From Pseudoalteromonas espejiana DSM 9414 (GTDB lineage Bacteria > Pseudomonadota > Gammaproteobacteria > Enterobacterales > Alteromonadaceae): a stretch of DNA of 64,000 bases. Both the position numbers and the translations under genes were made by a program. The notes under the pieces were generated by a model. It was not told the DNA's origin. It saw nothing but the letters and a program-made list of their open reading frames with translations, and did no database searches. Where the stretch lies: the NCBI RefSeq assembly GCF_002221525.1, contig NZ_CP011028.1, positions 3,447,501 to 3,511,500 on the forward strand, written 5' to 3'. Below, piece after piece: positions 18,471 to 27,422 of the stretch (position 1 is its first letter; every line of letters begins with the position of its first letter).

Positions 18471-19220
18471 ATGAACACTTATATGAAAAACTCAATACGG
18501 ATATTAGTTGGCACTCTAACGCTTTGCAGTATTACTGCTCAGGCTGAGTCGCAGTTTTCATTAGGGGGCGGCGTTATTTCTACCAGTTCCCCTTATGCGG
18601 GAACCGACAGTGAAACACTATTTTTACCTATCATTACCTACGAAGGTGAAAGACTTAGTTTTAGAGGTTTGTCACTTGATTATAAATTAGTGGAGGAGCA
18701 AGGTTTTAACTGGTCATTAGTTTTAGAGCCAGGCGATAATTTTGATACCTCAGATTCAGACCTTGCAGCTATTAAAGCCTTAGACGACAGAAAACTGTCT
18801 CTTTATGCTGGCACTAAGGTTAGCTACTCTGCGGGTTTTGGTAAAATAAGTGCAAGTGCTACTCATGATGTAATAGGCCACGGTGATGGCGCTAAATTTA
18901 AAACCAATTACAGTTACCCTATTAAGCTATCTAAGCAATTAATGCTTATTCCTTCTGTGGGTGTTGAGCTAAATAGCAGTGATGTATCTAACTATTATTA
19001 TGGTGTCGCACCCGGTGAATCAACCACCTATGCGCCTTACGAACTTGGTTCTACAGTTAACTACAATGCGGGTTTATTTTTAATGTATTACATTAATAAA
19101 AACTGGAACGTAAACGCAATGGTTAACTATCAACAGCTTGATTCTGACATTGAAGACTCACCCATTATTGATACCGATAGCACCACTACCGTTATGATGT
19201 CGGTTAACTATCGTTTTTAA
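18471..19220 (+). CDS. MipA/OmpV family outer-membrane protein
   Basis: Outer-membrane beta-barrel of the MipA/OmpV family (249 residues). In E. coli MipA scaffolds murein synthase and hydrolase; OmpV relatives have other roles. A signal peptide (KNSIRILVGTLTLCSITAQA, about 6-25) precedes the mature start ESQFSLGGGVISTSSPYAGT, the family signature. GLFLMYYINKNWNVNAMVNY and a final VNYRF with terminal aromatic are typical. AAGG lies 6 bases before the ATG at 18471. It converges on lysE through a 34-bp palindrome. Confidence 0.88.
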   Translation: MNTYMKNSIRILVGTLTLCSITAQAESQFSLGGGVISTSSPYAGTDSETLFLPIITYEGERLSFRGLSLDYKLVEEQGFNWSLVLEPGDNFDTSDSDLAAIKALDDRKLSLYAGTKVSYSAGFGKISASATHDVIGHGDGAKFKTNYSYPIKLSKQLMLIPSVGVELNSSDVSNYYYGVAPGESTTYAPYELGSTVNYNAGLFLMYYINKNWNVNAMVNYQQLDSDIEDSPIIDTDSTTTVMMSVNYRF

Positions 19221-19223
19221 TAT

Positions 19224-19257
19224 TATTAGCGTGTGACAAATTGTCACACGCTAATAA
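19224..19257. terminator. 34-bp perfect palindrome, probable shared bidirectional terminator
   Basis: Two 17-base arms (19224-19240 and 19241-19257) are exact reverse complements with no spacer; the core is GTGTGACAATTGTCACAC-like. It sits 3 bases after the mipA stop and contains the lysE stop codon (19244-19246). Neither side has a proper U-tract, so termination strength is uncertain. Confidence 0.65.
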
Positions 19258-19861
19258 TTACTCGTATCGCCAGGGCAATAAATATAATCCCCAATATTTT
19301 ATCAAGCCATGGGTTTTGCTTGGTAAAACCAAAGCGGTTTTTTGAAACCTCTGTCAGTAACGCCACTAGTAAATACCAGCCGGTATCAATTACAAATACC
19401 GTTAAGCACATAATAATACCAATGCTTAAAGTAAGGTTTTGCGGGTCAATAAACTGTGAGAACAAAGCTAAAAAGAAAATAGCGAGTTTTGGGTTTAAAA
19501 ATGCAATGGCAAAGCCATCTTGTAATGCTTTAGCTGCACTTCCCTCACTTTTTTGTACTTCAAGTTCGTTATTACTTGGTTTTGCTAGCAATATTTTTAT
19601 GCCTAAATACGCCAAATAGGCCGCACCTAAGTAAACAAGTATTTGATAAACAGTTGGAAACTGCGTCATTAAAGCGCCTAACCCTAATAACGATGCGCCG
19701 GCATACAAGCCAACGCCTGTACCATGGCTGAGTGCGGCAAGCATACCATTTTTCATACTGCCGTTAAGTGAGTGCTTTAAAACCACCGCCAAACTTGGCC
19801 CTGGCGACATTGCGCCCATCATGCAAATAGCCGCTAGGCTTAACCATACTGAAAATGTCAT
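19244..19861 (-). CDS. LysE/RhtB family amino-acid exporter
   Basis: Inner-membrane efflux protein of 205 residues with about six hydrophobic segments. GAMSPGPSLAVVLKHSLNGS carries the conserved SPGP motif of the first helix, and AFLNPKLAIFFLALFSQFI is the fourth-helix NPK motif of the family. Substrates in the family are amino acids or homoserine lactones; the specific one is not predictable. It abuts the 60-residue gene upstream (19862), suggesting co-transcription. Confidence 0.93.
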   Translation of the reverse strand: MTFSVWLSLAAICMMGAMSPGPSLAVVLKHSLNGSMKNGMLAALSHGTGVGLYAGASLLGLGALMTQFPTVYQILVYLGAAYLAYLGIKILLAKPSNNELEVQKSEGSAAKALQDGFAIAFLNPKLAIFFLALFSQFIDPQNLTLSIGIIMCLTVFVIDTGWYLLVALLTEVSKNRFGFTKQNPWLDKILGIIFIALAIRVIISV

Positions 19862-20044
19862 TTAAAGCTCGTCAGTTTCAATAAATAAAGTATAGCCATG
19901 CACTTGCCCATAAAAGCCTGTCAATGGCACTGCGTTTATTACTTTCCAGCCATCTTGATTTAATTCCTGTATGCGATCATTCAGCGCGGCTATATCTACG
20001 CTACCCAAAAAACGAGTCTTTCTAAATTCGATTACTTTTTGCAT
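19862..20044 (-). CDS. Small DUF4177-like protein
   Basis: A 60-residue cytoplasmic protein. LNDRIQELNQDGWKVINAVP resembles the eLnelGkeGWelv core of DUF4177 proteins. Its stop directly abuts the lysE start and it lies 17 bases after the DUF3224 gene, so the three may form one operon. No function is known. Confidence 0.75.
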   Translation of the reverse strand: MQKVIEFRKTRFLGSVDIAALNDRIQELNQDGWKVINAVPLTGFYGQVHGYTLFIETDEL

Positions 20045-20061
20045 TTTAATCCTTGTGTATC

Positions 20062-20460
20062 TTATAACGTGTATTCAAAATCGTAGTGGTGAATCCCTTG
20101 CTCAATACGTATTTTCATACTGCCCGTTAACCCTTCTAGCTCATGAGTGCCTGAATCGGGAATTACGTTTAAAATTAGGCTATCTTGGCCTTTATCCATT
20201 GTACCAAAATGCTGCAATACAAAGCTGCCTTTTTTGCCTTCAAGCTCGCCTATTACTTGCTCCATAGCAACATAACCGGCACTGCCTTGAGTGGGTGTCA
20301 TGGCGCTTAGCATTTCGCCTTGGCTGGTGGCAATTAAGCTACCTTTAAAAGTTTTATCTATCGACATACGCCCTAAATTAATACCATTTTGGCCGCTTGC
20401 GTAGCCTTCTATGGGGGCTAGATTTACATTAAATTCTCCACTTATGGTTGTAGTAGTCAT
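20062..20460 (-). CDS. DUF3224 domain-containing protein
   Basis: A 132-residue protein matching DUF3224. SIDKTFKGSLIATSQGEMLS, GYVAMEQVIGELEGKKGSFV and VIPDSGTHELEGLTGSMKI are the recognisable blocks of this small beta-barrel family, often compared with allene-oxide-cyclase-like barrels. No signal peptide. The biochemical role is unknown. First gene of a probable DUF3224-DUF4177-lysE run. Confidence 0.88.
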   Translation of the reverse strand: MTTTTISGEFNVNLAPIEGYASGQNGINLGRMSIDKTFKGSLIATSQGEMLSAMTPTQGSAGYVAMEQVIGELEGKKGSFVLQHFGTMDKGQDSLILNVIPDSGTHELEGLTGSMKIRIEQGIHHYDFEYTL

Positions 20461-20563
20461 AACGTTTCCTTATTGATGATTTAAACTGTACTTATATTTG
20501 AGCGTATTGATTTTTCTTATCTTAGTGCCATATCTATACCTTAACCTTTAAAAAGAATCCACT

Positions 20564-22342
20564 ATGTCAAAAACAACACCTAAGCCCGAAAAAGCCGCCT
20601 TTAGTAGTTTATTACCTATTTTTGCGTTTATTAAACCGTATAAATGGATGGTCGTAGCGGCGCTTGCTGCCCTTTTAGTCACAGCCGGTGTTAACTTATC
20701 GTTAGGGCAAGGCGTTAAATTTGTTATAGATCATGGGTTTATTGCAGGCTCCCAAGCCCAGTTGCAACAAGCTGTATTGGTACTTATTGGTTTGATTAGC
20801 TTATTAGCCGTGGGCACGTTTAGCCGCTTTTATTTAATGTCGTGGATTGGCGAACGCGTTAGTAACGATATTCGCAAAGCGGTGTTTAATCGCATTGTTA
20901 CCTTGCACCCAAGCTACTTTGAAGAAAACCGCAGCGGCGAGCTTATGTCGCGTTTAACAACCGACACCACTTTATTGCAATCGATTATTGGCTCATCGTT
21001 TTCTATGGCACTGCGTAGCGCATTAATGTTGGTGGGCGGCTTAGTAATGCTGTTAGTGACTAACTTAAAGCTTACCCTTGTCGTTGTTGCTTGTGTGCCA
21101 CTTGTATTAGTTCCCATGATGGTATTTGGTAAAAAGGTGCGAAAACTTGCAAGTTCTAGCCAAGATGCAATAGCCGACATAAGCACCTATGCCGGCGAGA
21201 TAATTCAAAACATTAAAGTAGTACAAAGCTATAGCCATGAAGCACAAGAGCAGCACGCTTTTGCACTTGAAACCGAAAAAGCCTTTAGTGTGGCCAAAAG
21301 CCGTATTAAGCAACGCTCGTTTTTAATTGCAGCGGTCATATTTTTAACTTTTAGTGCCATAAGCGCAATGCTTTGGGTAGGCGGTAGTGACGTATTAGCA
21401 GGTACTATGACTGGCGGTGAACTAGGAGCCTTTGTGTTTTACGCTATTATGGTGGCTATGTCGGTGGCAACCGTTGCAGAGGTTTACGGCGAGCTGCAAC
21501 GTGCAGCAGGTGCTGCGGCGCGCTTACTAGAGCTACTTGCCGTTAAAAGCGAAATAGAAAACCCAATCACTTCACAAGACGATGAGCTATTAGTAAACAC
21601 TAATAGCCCCGCTATCGAACTTGAAAACATTAGCTTTAACTACCCATCTCGTCCCGATGTAAGCGCGCTTAACAAAATAAGCTTAACTATAGAGCAAGGC
21701 AAAACCGTTGCCATTGTTGGCCCCTCTGGCGCAGGTAAAACGACGTTATTTGAATTACTACAGCGCTTTTACGACCCTGCTCACGGCGCGATTAGATTTC
21801 ATGATGTAAATATTAAAGACTTATCGCTTAATGTCCTCAGAGGTAAAATGGGCATGGTGGCACAAAACCCTATTTTGTTTAGCTCAGACGTAATGCATAA
21901 CATTCGTTACGGCAACCCTAATGCCACTGACGAGCAAGTATACGCCGCTGCAAAACATGCCCACGCTGATGAATTTATTAAACATTTACCGCAAGGTTAT
22001 AACAGCTTTTTAGGTGAGCAAGGGGTAAGGCTTTCGGGCGGGCAAAAGCAGCGTATTGTATTGGCACGCGCTATTTTAAAAGACCCTGAAATACTACTTT
22101 TAGATGAAGCAACCAGTGCACTCGATGCGCAAAGTGAGCACCATGTTCAAGCCGCGCTTGAGCACTTAATGCAAAATCGCACCACGTTAATTATTGCCCA
22201 TAGACTGGCAACGGTTAAACATGCAGATGTAATTGTGGTAATGGAAAATGGGGAAATAAAAGCGACAGGGAGCCACCAGCAATTGCTAGCAAGCTCCCCT
22301 TTGTATCAGCGTCTTTGTGAATTGCAGTTCAACAAAAACTAA
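20564..22342 (+). CDS. ABC exporter, fused permease and ATPase (MsbA-like)
   Basis: Half-size ABC exporter of 592 residues that would act as a homodimer. Six membrane helices lie in residues 25-315. The ATPase domain (about 345-585) shows Walker A GPSGAGKTT, Q-loop AQNPILFS, signature LSGGQKQR, Walker B ILLLDEATSALD and H-loop IIAHRLAT. The sequence resembles the ABCB/MsbA and multidrug lineage; the substrate cannot be inferred. The essential msbA is normally next to lpxK, which is absent, so this is probably a paralogue. Its stop overlaps the convergent OmpA-like gene by 4 bases. Confidence 0.93.
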   Translation: MSKTTPKPEKAAFSSLLPIFAFIKPYKWMVVAALAALLVTAGVNLSLGQGVKFVIDHGFIAGSQAQLQQAVLVLIGLISLLAVGTFSRFYLMSWIGERVSNDIRKAVFNRIVTLHPSYFEENRSGELMSRLTTDTTLLQSIIGSSFSMALRSALMLVGGLVMLLVTNLKLTLVVVACVPLVLVPMMVFGKKVRKLASSSQDAIADISTYAGEIIQNIKVVQSYSHEAQEQHAFALETEKAFSVAKSRIKQRSFLIAAVIFLTFSAISAMLWVGGSDVLAGTMTGGELGAFVFYAIMVAMSVATVAEVYGELQRAAGAAARLLELLAVKSEIENPITSQDDELLVNTNSPAIELENISFNYPSRPDVSALNKISLTIEQGKTVAIVGPSGAGKTTLFELLQRFYDPAHGAIRFHDVNIKDLSLNVLRGKMGMVAQNPILFSSDVMHNIRYGNPNATDEQVYAAAKHAHADEFIKHLPQGYNSFLGEQGVRLSGGQKQRIVLARAILKDPEILLLDEATSALDAQSEHHVQAALEHLMQNRTTLIIAHRLATVKHADVIVVMENGEIKATGSHQQLLASSPLYQRLCELQFNKN

Positions 22343-22971
22343 TCTTCAGTGTTTGGTACTATTTGAATTTCTACACGGCGGTTTTGAGCACGGCCATTTG
22401 CGCTATCGTTAGTCGCAATTGGACGTGTTTCGCCATAACCCATAGTACTTACACGCTCAGCCATAATTTGCTGATTAACTAAGTAGTTTTTAACGCTTTG
22501 AGCACGCTCACGCGATAGGTTCATGTTGTAGCTATTTTTACCTGTGCTATCTGTGTGGCCTTCAATACTCAGGTAGGTTTTTTCGTATTTGTTCATCACT
22601 TTAGCAATCGCATCTAAGGTGTCGTTAAAGCCAGACGAAATATAAGATTGGTCGGTCGCAAAGGTAATATTAGATGGCATAACTAAACGTAAGTTATCGC
22701 CTTCGCGTACAACTTCCACACCAGAGCCTGCAAGCTCATCACGAAATGCTTCTTCTTGCTTATCCATGTAGTTACCAACTGCTGCGCCTGCTAGTGCGCC
22801 AATGGCAGCGCCTATAAAAATACGTTTATCTTTGTGGTTACTTGTTGCTTTGCCTAATACGCCACCCGCTGCTGCGCCAATAGCCGCGCCTTTGCCGGTG
22901 TTATTCATTTCACAGCCGCTAAGTAATACTGCAATAACTGATGCACTTATTAGTGATTTAGTTAATGTCAT
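22339..22971 (-). CDS. OmpA-family lipoprotein with glycine-zipper (YiaD-like)
   Basis: A 210-residue lipoprotein. The signal peptide ends VIAVLLSGC (lipobox LSGC). A glycine-zipper region follows, with GKGAAIGAAAGGVLGKATSN and IGAAIGALAGAAVGNYMDKQ (about 26-70). The OmpA C-terminal peptidoglycan-binding domain (about 95-205) has SIEGHTDSTGKNSYNMNLSR and GYGETRPIATNDSANGRAQN. It probably links the outer membrane to peptidoglycan. E. coli YiaD has the same layout. Confidence 0.93.
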   Translation of the reverse strand: MTLTKSLISASVIAVLLSGCEMNNTGKGAAIGAAAGGVLGKATSNHKDKRIFIGAAIGALAGAAVGNYMDKQEEAFRDELAGSGVEVVREGDNLRLVMPSNITFATDQSYISSGFNDTLDAIAKVMNKYEKTYLSIEGHTDSTGKNSYNMNLSRERAQSVKNYLVNQQIMAERVSTMGYGETRPIATNDSANGRAQNRRVEIQIVPNTED

Positions 22972-23167
22972 GATGATGTCCTGTTCGTTCTAGAAATACC
23001 AAGAGTATGCAAACACATCTATGAACAAACTATGAAGTGTCTGTTAATTTTTAAGTAAAATTAACTTTAGCAACGCATAAAACGGTAAACTCACCAGTGT
23101 GTTTTTAATAAAAATGTCATACTAGTTTGTGACAATTTAATGAATTTTAAAAAAGGACTCTAGCTCA

Positions 23168-24319
23168 ATGTTATTAGCTATTTTTAGGCAGTTTTTTTTA
23201 CTTGGCTGCATGAGTTTTGGTGGCCCCGCCGCACATTTAGGGTATTTTAAACGTCACTTTGTAGATACATTAAATTGGCTAACCGATACTCGCTATGCCC
23301 AATTAATTAGTTTAAGCCAAGCATTGCCAGGGCCGGGCTCTAGCCAAGTTGGGTTTGCTATAGGAGTAGAACGAGCTGGCCTATTAGGGGGTATTACCGC
23401 ATTTATTGCATTTACTCTCCCTTCCTTTTTAATCATGTTATTACTAGCTGTAAGTGCACATCAGTTTGACGCTGTTTATTTTGCGGTTATTGCGGGGTTA
23501 AAGTTATTTGCAGTAGTTATTGTGGCCGATGCCACGTTGAGCATGGCTAAAAGCTTTTGTACTAATTATGTTTTAAAGCTATTAGCAGTACTAAGTACAT
23601 TGGCGCTAATATTTATGCCTATGCTGGGCACGCAAATAGCTATTTTAGTTATTGCAGCCACCGTTGGCGCTATTTGGCCTATGCTCAAACTTGCTCAATC
23701 AAGTCCCCCTGACAGTAATAAAAGTAAGGTAAATTGGATTGCTTTAAGCCTATTTGTACTCTTACTGGCTATTAGCTTTATACCCTTAGGTCAAAATGCC
23801 AATGTGTTTGCTGCTTTTTATCAGGCTGGTGCAATGGTGTTTGGTGGCGGACACGTTGTATTACCAATACTACAAGCAGGCTTACCCGCACTAAGCGACG
23901 ATCCATTTTTAAGTGCTTATGCCAGTGCACAGGCAGTGCCTGGGCCTATGTTTACCATTGCGACCTATTTAGGCGCGCAGTTAACCACAGAGCAGCCATT
24001 AGTGGGCGCTATTATTGCTACGCTTCTTATATTTACGCCGGGCTTTTTATTAATGCTCGCGTTTCAAAAAAGCTGGTTAAACTTGGCTAATAAGCCGCGT
24101 TTTGCAAGCTCTATTGCTGCACTTAATGCTTCGGTAGTGGGGTTTTTAGCGGCTGCACTGTATTCGCCAATTTGGACATCGGCAGTACATAACTTATGGC
24201 AAGTAGGGTTAGTTATTGCTGCATTTGCTTGGCTACGATTTAAAAAGCCACCTATTTGGTGGCTTTTAATTACATTTATTATTGTGGGTCTTGCCCAGCA
24301 CTATTTGCCATTACTTTAA
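23168..24319 (+). CDS. chrA: Chromate transporter ChrA
   Basis: CHR-superfamily efflux transporter of 383 residues, the long form with two homologous halves. The first half carries FFLLGCMSFGGPAAHLGYFK and ALPGPGSSQVGFAIG; the second repeats AMVFGGGHVVLPILQAGL and QAVPGPMFTIATYLG. The FGG-x-A/H and PGP motifs are diagnostic. Family members export chromate, but some move other anions, so resistance is inferred. Its last 41 bases overlap the convergent mscS-type gene and contain that gene's terminator hairpin. Confidence 0.93.
   Translation: MLLAIFRQFFLLGCMSFGGPAAHLGYFKRHFVDTLNWLTDTRYAQLISLSQALPGPGSSQVGFAIGVERAGLLGGITAFIAFTLPSFLIMLLLAVSAHQFDAVYFAVIAGLKLFAVVIVADATLSMAKSFCTNYVLKLLAVLSTLALIFMPMLGTQIAILVIAATVGAIWPMLKLAQSSPPDSNKSKVNWIALSLFVLLLAISFIPLGQNANVFAAFYQAGAMVFGGGHVVLPILQAGLPALSDDPFLSAYASAQAVPGPMFTIATYLGAQLTTEQPLVGAIIATLLIFTPGFLLMLAFQKSWLNLANKPRFASSIAALNASVVGFLAAALYSPIWTSAVHNLWQVGLVIAAFAWLRFKKPPIWWLLITFIIVGLAQHYLPLL
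24243..24267 (-). terminator. Intrinsic terminator of the MscS-type gene, inside chrA coding sequence
   Basis: On the minus strand AAAAGCCACC (24258-24267) pairs with GGTGGCTTTT (24243-24252) across a 5-base loop, followed by T/A bases. It starts about 12 bases after the channel gene's stop, yet all of it lies within the final 26 codons of chrA. Confidence 0.75.
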
Positions 24320-25535
24320 ACGTTGGCTTATCGGTTTGCTGCGTATTTGGCGGGCTTAACTGCCCGCTAACACTTTGGTACGCTCTTAGGCCAAACACTG
24401 GCAGTACTGCAAGCAAATGGTCCATAATTTCGGCTTGTAAGTGCTCGTAAGAAATCCAGCGTTTGTCTTCACTAAAGCAATAAAACTCAATAGGTAAGCC
24501 ATGGTTCATTGGCTGAAGCTCACGCACCATCAGGGTAAGTGAGGTATTTATTCTGTTGTGCTGCTTTAAATAGCCCTCGGCGTAACGACGAAACAGCCCT
24601 AAGTTAGAAACCGGATCAGGCAGTGAGGCAACACGTATATATTCGTGCAGCGGAATAGCCGCATCAATTTGTTTTCTAAATTCATCGCTCACTAAGCAAA
24701 TGCTGTGCATGTCTATGTTAAGAGAGCGCTTAATACGTCGGCCGCCTGATTCTTGCATTCCGCGCCAGTTTTTAAACGAGCCAGCTACCAGCATATAAGT
24801 AGGTATAGTAGTTATGGTGTTATCCCAGTTACGTACTTTTACCGTATTTAGGCCTAAATCTATTACTTCGCCATCTGCGCCGTAGTTTTCTACTTGGATC
24901 CAATCGCCGTAAGTAACCAGCCTGTTTGCCGCAATTTGAATACTCGCTACAAAGCCTAAAATGGTGTCTTTAAATACTAATAAGGTAACGGCGGCTATGG
25001 CACCAAAACCAGAGAGAATATAAGTAGGAGACTTTTCAAGCACTATGCTCACAATTAATATTGCACACACAATAAAAGTAATAAGCTTAACTACCTGCAA
25101 TAGCCCCTGTATTGGTACTTCGCGGGCAAAATCTAATTGGTTATAAATAGCACCTGCAATGCTCACAATACTACTAAAAATAAAGCCTACATGAATAATA
25201 AGTATGCCTTGGCCTATTGTTTTTAGTATTTCGGCAGTAAGCTCATTAACCGGATACACGCTATCAAATGTTGCTAAAAAAAGTACACTACACAGCATGC
25301 CTGCAATGCGCTTATTCAGTTTGGTAAGTAAAGGCGAGAGTAAACCAATACGCTCTGGAGATAAGCGGGTTACAGCCTTTTGAATACCAGGAAGCATTAA
25401 ACGGCGGGTAAATAAATACACCACTAACAGCGTAAAAATACCAATAGCGGCAGCTGCTAATGCGCTAAATAAATTAGCATCGGGGACTTTTTCAAACCAA
25501 GGAGCTATTAACTCCTGTAAATGCGTGTTGGTCAT
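24279..25535 (-). CDS. ybdG: MscS-family mechanosensitive channel, YbdG-like
   Basis: Inner-membrane channel of 418 residues, close to E. coli YbdG (415), which contributes the miniconductance activity MscM during hypo-osmotic shock. Five hydrophobic segments lie in residues 20-210. The pore helix and beta domain contain SGFGAIAAVTLLVFKDTILG and GDWIQVENYGADGEVIDLGL, and the middle domain has TVKVRNWDNTITTIPTYMLV. It overlaps the upstream acyltransferase stop by 4 bases (translational coupling) and chrA by 41 bases at the other end. Channel activity is inferred from family. Confidence 0.92.
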   Translation of the reverse strand: MTNTHLQELIAPWFEKVPDANLFSALAAAAIGIFTLLVVYLFTRRLMLPGIQKAVTRLSPERIGLLSPLLTKLNKRIAGMLCSVLFLATFDSVYPVNELTAEILKTIGQGILIIHVGFIFSSIVSIAGAIYNQLDFAREVPIQGLLQVVKLITFIVCAILIVSIVLEKSPTYILSGFGAIAAVTLLVFKDTILGFVASIQIAANRLVTYGDWIQVENYGADGEVIDLGLNTVKVRNWDNTITTIPTYMLVAGSFKNWRGMQESGGRRIKRSLNIDMHSICLVSDEFRKQIDAAIPLHEYIRVASLPDPVSNLGLFRRYAEGYLKQHNRINTSLTLMVRELQPMNHGLPIEFYCFSEDKRWISYEHLQAEIMDHLLAVLPVFGLRAYQSVSGQLSPPNTQQTDKPTFKVMANSAGQDPQ

Positions 25536-26452
25536 GGTGTTTCTATTTCCTTGCTGAGTAAGGGTTCTGGTGTGCTTTGTTGGGCATAAATAGCAGTAAG
25601 TTGCTGATCCTTACTTACCCATAGTTGATTAACATATTGCTGAAAAGACGCTTTAAATGCTGGGTCTGTTTGGTAACTGCCAATCATTTGCTCATTAATT
25701 GGGTGCACATCAACCGATACATAAATAGATTCTAACTCACCTTTTAAAATATTACGGCATACATGGCTTGTTTTACCCTGATACACCAAGCTGGTATTTA
25801 GCATGGCGTCAAATTGTGAGCTTAATACTTCTAGCGCAAAGGCAATGCCGCCAGCTTTGGGCTTTAATAAATGATTAAACGGGCTTTGCTGCTCAGTATG
25901 CTTTTGTGCGGTGTAGCGTGTACCTTCAACAAAGTTGATAATGGTGGTGGGATTAGCGCGAAAGTGACGGCAACTATTTTTGGTACGCTCTACATCAAGG
26001 CCTTTTAATTTAGGATTTTTTGCAAGCTGCGCCTTAGTTACACGCTTCATAAAAGGCATGCCCATGGCCCATGCGCCGGTGCCAATAAAAGGCACATATT
26101 TTAATTCATCTTTTAAAAAAAACTTTGGTGCTGGTAAAACATTAATAGAGCTAAGTACAACTATATCTAACCAGCTCATGTGGTTACTTATAAGTAAGTA
26201 CCAGCTTTGCGCGTTTATATCGCCTTTTATATTAATGCTTATGTTAGGGCAGCCAAGCCACAACCCTAGCCGGTTGCCATTACACCAGCCACGATATGCT
26301 GTATGTAATAAAGTATTTGTTAGTTTAAAAGGCAGTACCAGCTTTACTAAACCCAGTAGTAAAACTAAGGAGCCAAAAATAATTACATTAAAAAATAATA
26401 CGCAGCCTACAATTAAGCCATTTAGCCAATTTGGTAACCACTTTTTTAGCAT
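25532..26452 (-). CDS. PlsC-like acyltransferase (YihG family), copy 2
   Basis: Membrane-anchored glycerophospholipid acyltransferase-fold protein of 306 residues. One hydrophobic N-terminal segment precedes the catalytic block NHMSWLDI, which provides the His-x4-Asp dyad, and the acyl-acceptor motif FVEGTRYT. FFLKDELKYVPFIG and GMPFMKRVTKAQL are shared with the upstream paralogue. YihG-type proteins add acyl chains to lysophospholipid; substrates here are inferred. Tandem with a second copy 28 bases upstream. Confidence 0.92.
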   Translation of the reverse strand: MLKKWLPNWLNGLIVGCVLFFNVIIFGSLVLLLGLVKLVLPFKLTNTLLHTAYRGWCNGNRLGLWLGCPNISINIKGDINAQSWYLLISNHMSWLDIVVLSSINVLPAPKFFLKDELKYVPFIGTGAWAMGMPFMKRVTKAQLAKNPKLKGLDVERTKNSCRHFRANPTTIINFVEGTRYTAQKHTEQQSPFNHLLKPKAGGIAFALEVLSSQFDAMLNTSLVYQGKTSHVCRNILKGELESIYVSVDVHPINEQMIGSYQTDPAFKASFQQYVNQLWVSKDQQLTAIYAQQSTPEPLLSKEIETP

Positions 26453-26479
26453 AATTGTAAGCCCATTATATTTTCCTTA

Positions 26480-27358
26480 TTACTTATTATTTTGTTCAAG
26501 CTGCTGAAGAGTTTGCTCTTTTTCTTCCCATAAACGGTTTAGCTCACTTTGAAAGCCCACTCTAAATTCAGAGTCGCCAGTGTAATCACCAATAAGCTCT
26601 TTGCTTACAGGGCGTATATCTACATGCACGTTAATTTGCTTTACTTTACCGCCTGCAAAATCCATAAATGTAGGAATGCTATCAGGGTAGTGAATAGTCA
26701 CATTAACTACTTTAGAAATTTGCTCACCCATGGCTTGCATTACAAACGCAATACCACCGGCTTTTGGCTTAAGTAAATGAGGAAAAGGACTGTTTTGGCG
26801 TGCATGTTTTTGCTCTGTAAAGCGTGTGCCTTCTACAAAGTTAACAATACTTACCGGCATTTCTTTAAATTTTTCGCAGGCTTTACGAGTTGTCTCTATA
26901 TCTTTACCGCGTAATTTAGGGTTCTTTTTAAGCTGCGCCTTGCTAGTGCGGGTCATAAATGGGAAGTCGAGCGCCCACCAGCATAAGCCTAAAATTGGCA
27001 CGTAAATCAGCTCTTTTTTCAAAAAGAAGTTTAAAAATGGAATTTTACGATTAAATACGCGTTGCAGTACTAATATATCTACCCAGCTTTGATGGTTAGC
27101 AATAACTAAGTACCAGTCTTTTAATTTGGTTTCTTCAAGGCCGGTAACATTAATTTTTGTTGGCGTAAATAAACGTTGGTTAAGGCTATTAACCGACACC
27201 CAAATAGTGGCACACTGCTTAGCAACCCAGCTTAAAAGCTTTTGCATAGGCTGAATAGGAATTAACTTTAATAACCCACAAACAAAAATAGGCACAAACC
27301 AAATTAGTGTGTTTATTGTGTAAAGAATAATACTTAATACACTGCGAATAACTGACAT
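26480..27358 (-). CDS. PlsC-like acyltransferase (YihG family), copy 1
   Basis: A 292-residue paralogue of the next gene downstream, with the same layout: N-terminal membrane segment, NHQSWVDI (His-x4-Asp) and FVEGTRFT. LKPKAGGIAF, FFLKKEL and ELIGDYTGD align with LKPKAGGIAF, FFLKDEL and QMIGSYQTD in the other copy, so the pair arose by tandem duplication. Similarity is partial, which suggests an old split in specificity. It lies downstream of speA by 64 bases. Confidence 0.92.
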   Translation of the reverse strand: MSVIRSVLSIILYTINTLIWFVPIFVCGLLKLIPIQPMQKLLSWVAKQCATIWVSVNSLNQRLFTPTKINVTGLEETKLKDWYLVIANHQSWVDILVLQRVFNRKIPFLNFFLKKELIYVPILGLCWWALDFPFMTRTSKAQLKKNPKLRGKDIETTRKACEKFKEMPVSIVNFVEGTRFTEQKHARQNSPFPHLLKPKAGGIAFVMQAMGEQISKVVNVTIHYPDSIPTFMDFAGGKVKQINVHVDIRPVSKELIGDYTGDSEFRVGFQSELNRLWEEKEQTLQQLEQNNK

Positions 27359-27422
27359 TTATTTCTATTCCTTTAAACAATGCGCAACAAGCAGCCGCGC
27401 TTTTAATACTGAGTGTGTAAAT

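Noticed and set aside
18305..18547. Plus-strand ORF upstream of and into the MipA gene
   Set aside because: It ends inside the mipA signal peptide in another frame and has no recognisable motif or Shine-Dalgarno.
20564..22342. Calling the ABC exporter MsbA
   Set aside because: lpxK and the usual msbA context are missing, and the permease half is only generally MsbA-like.
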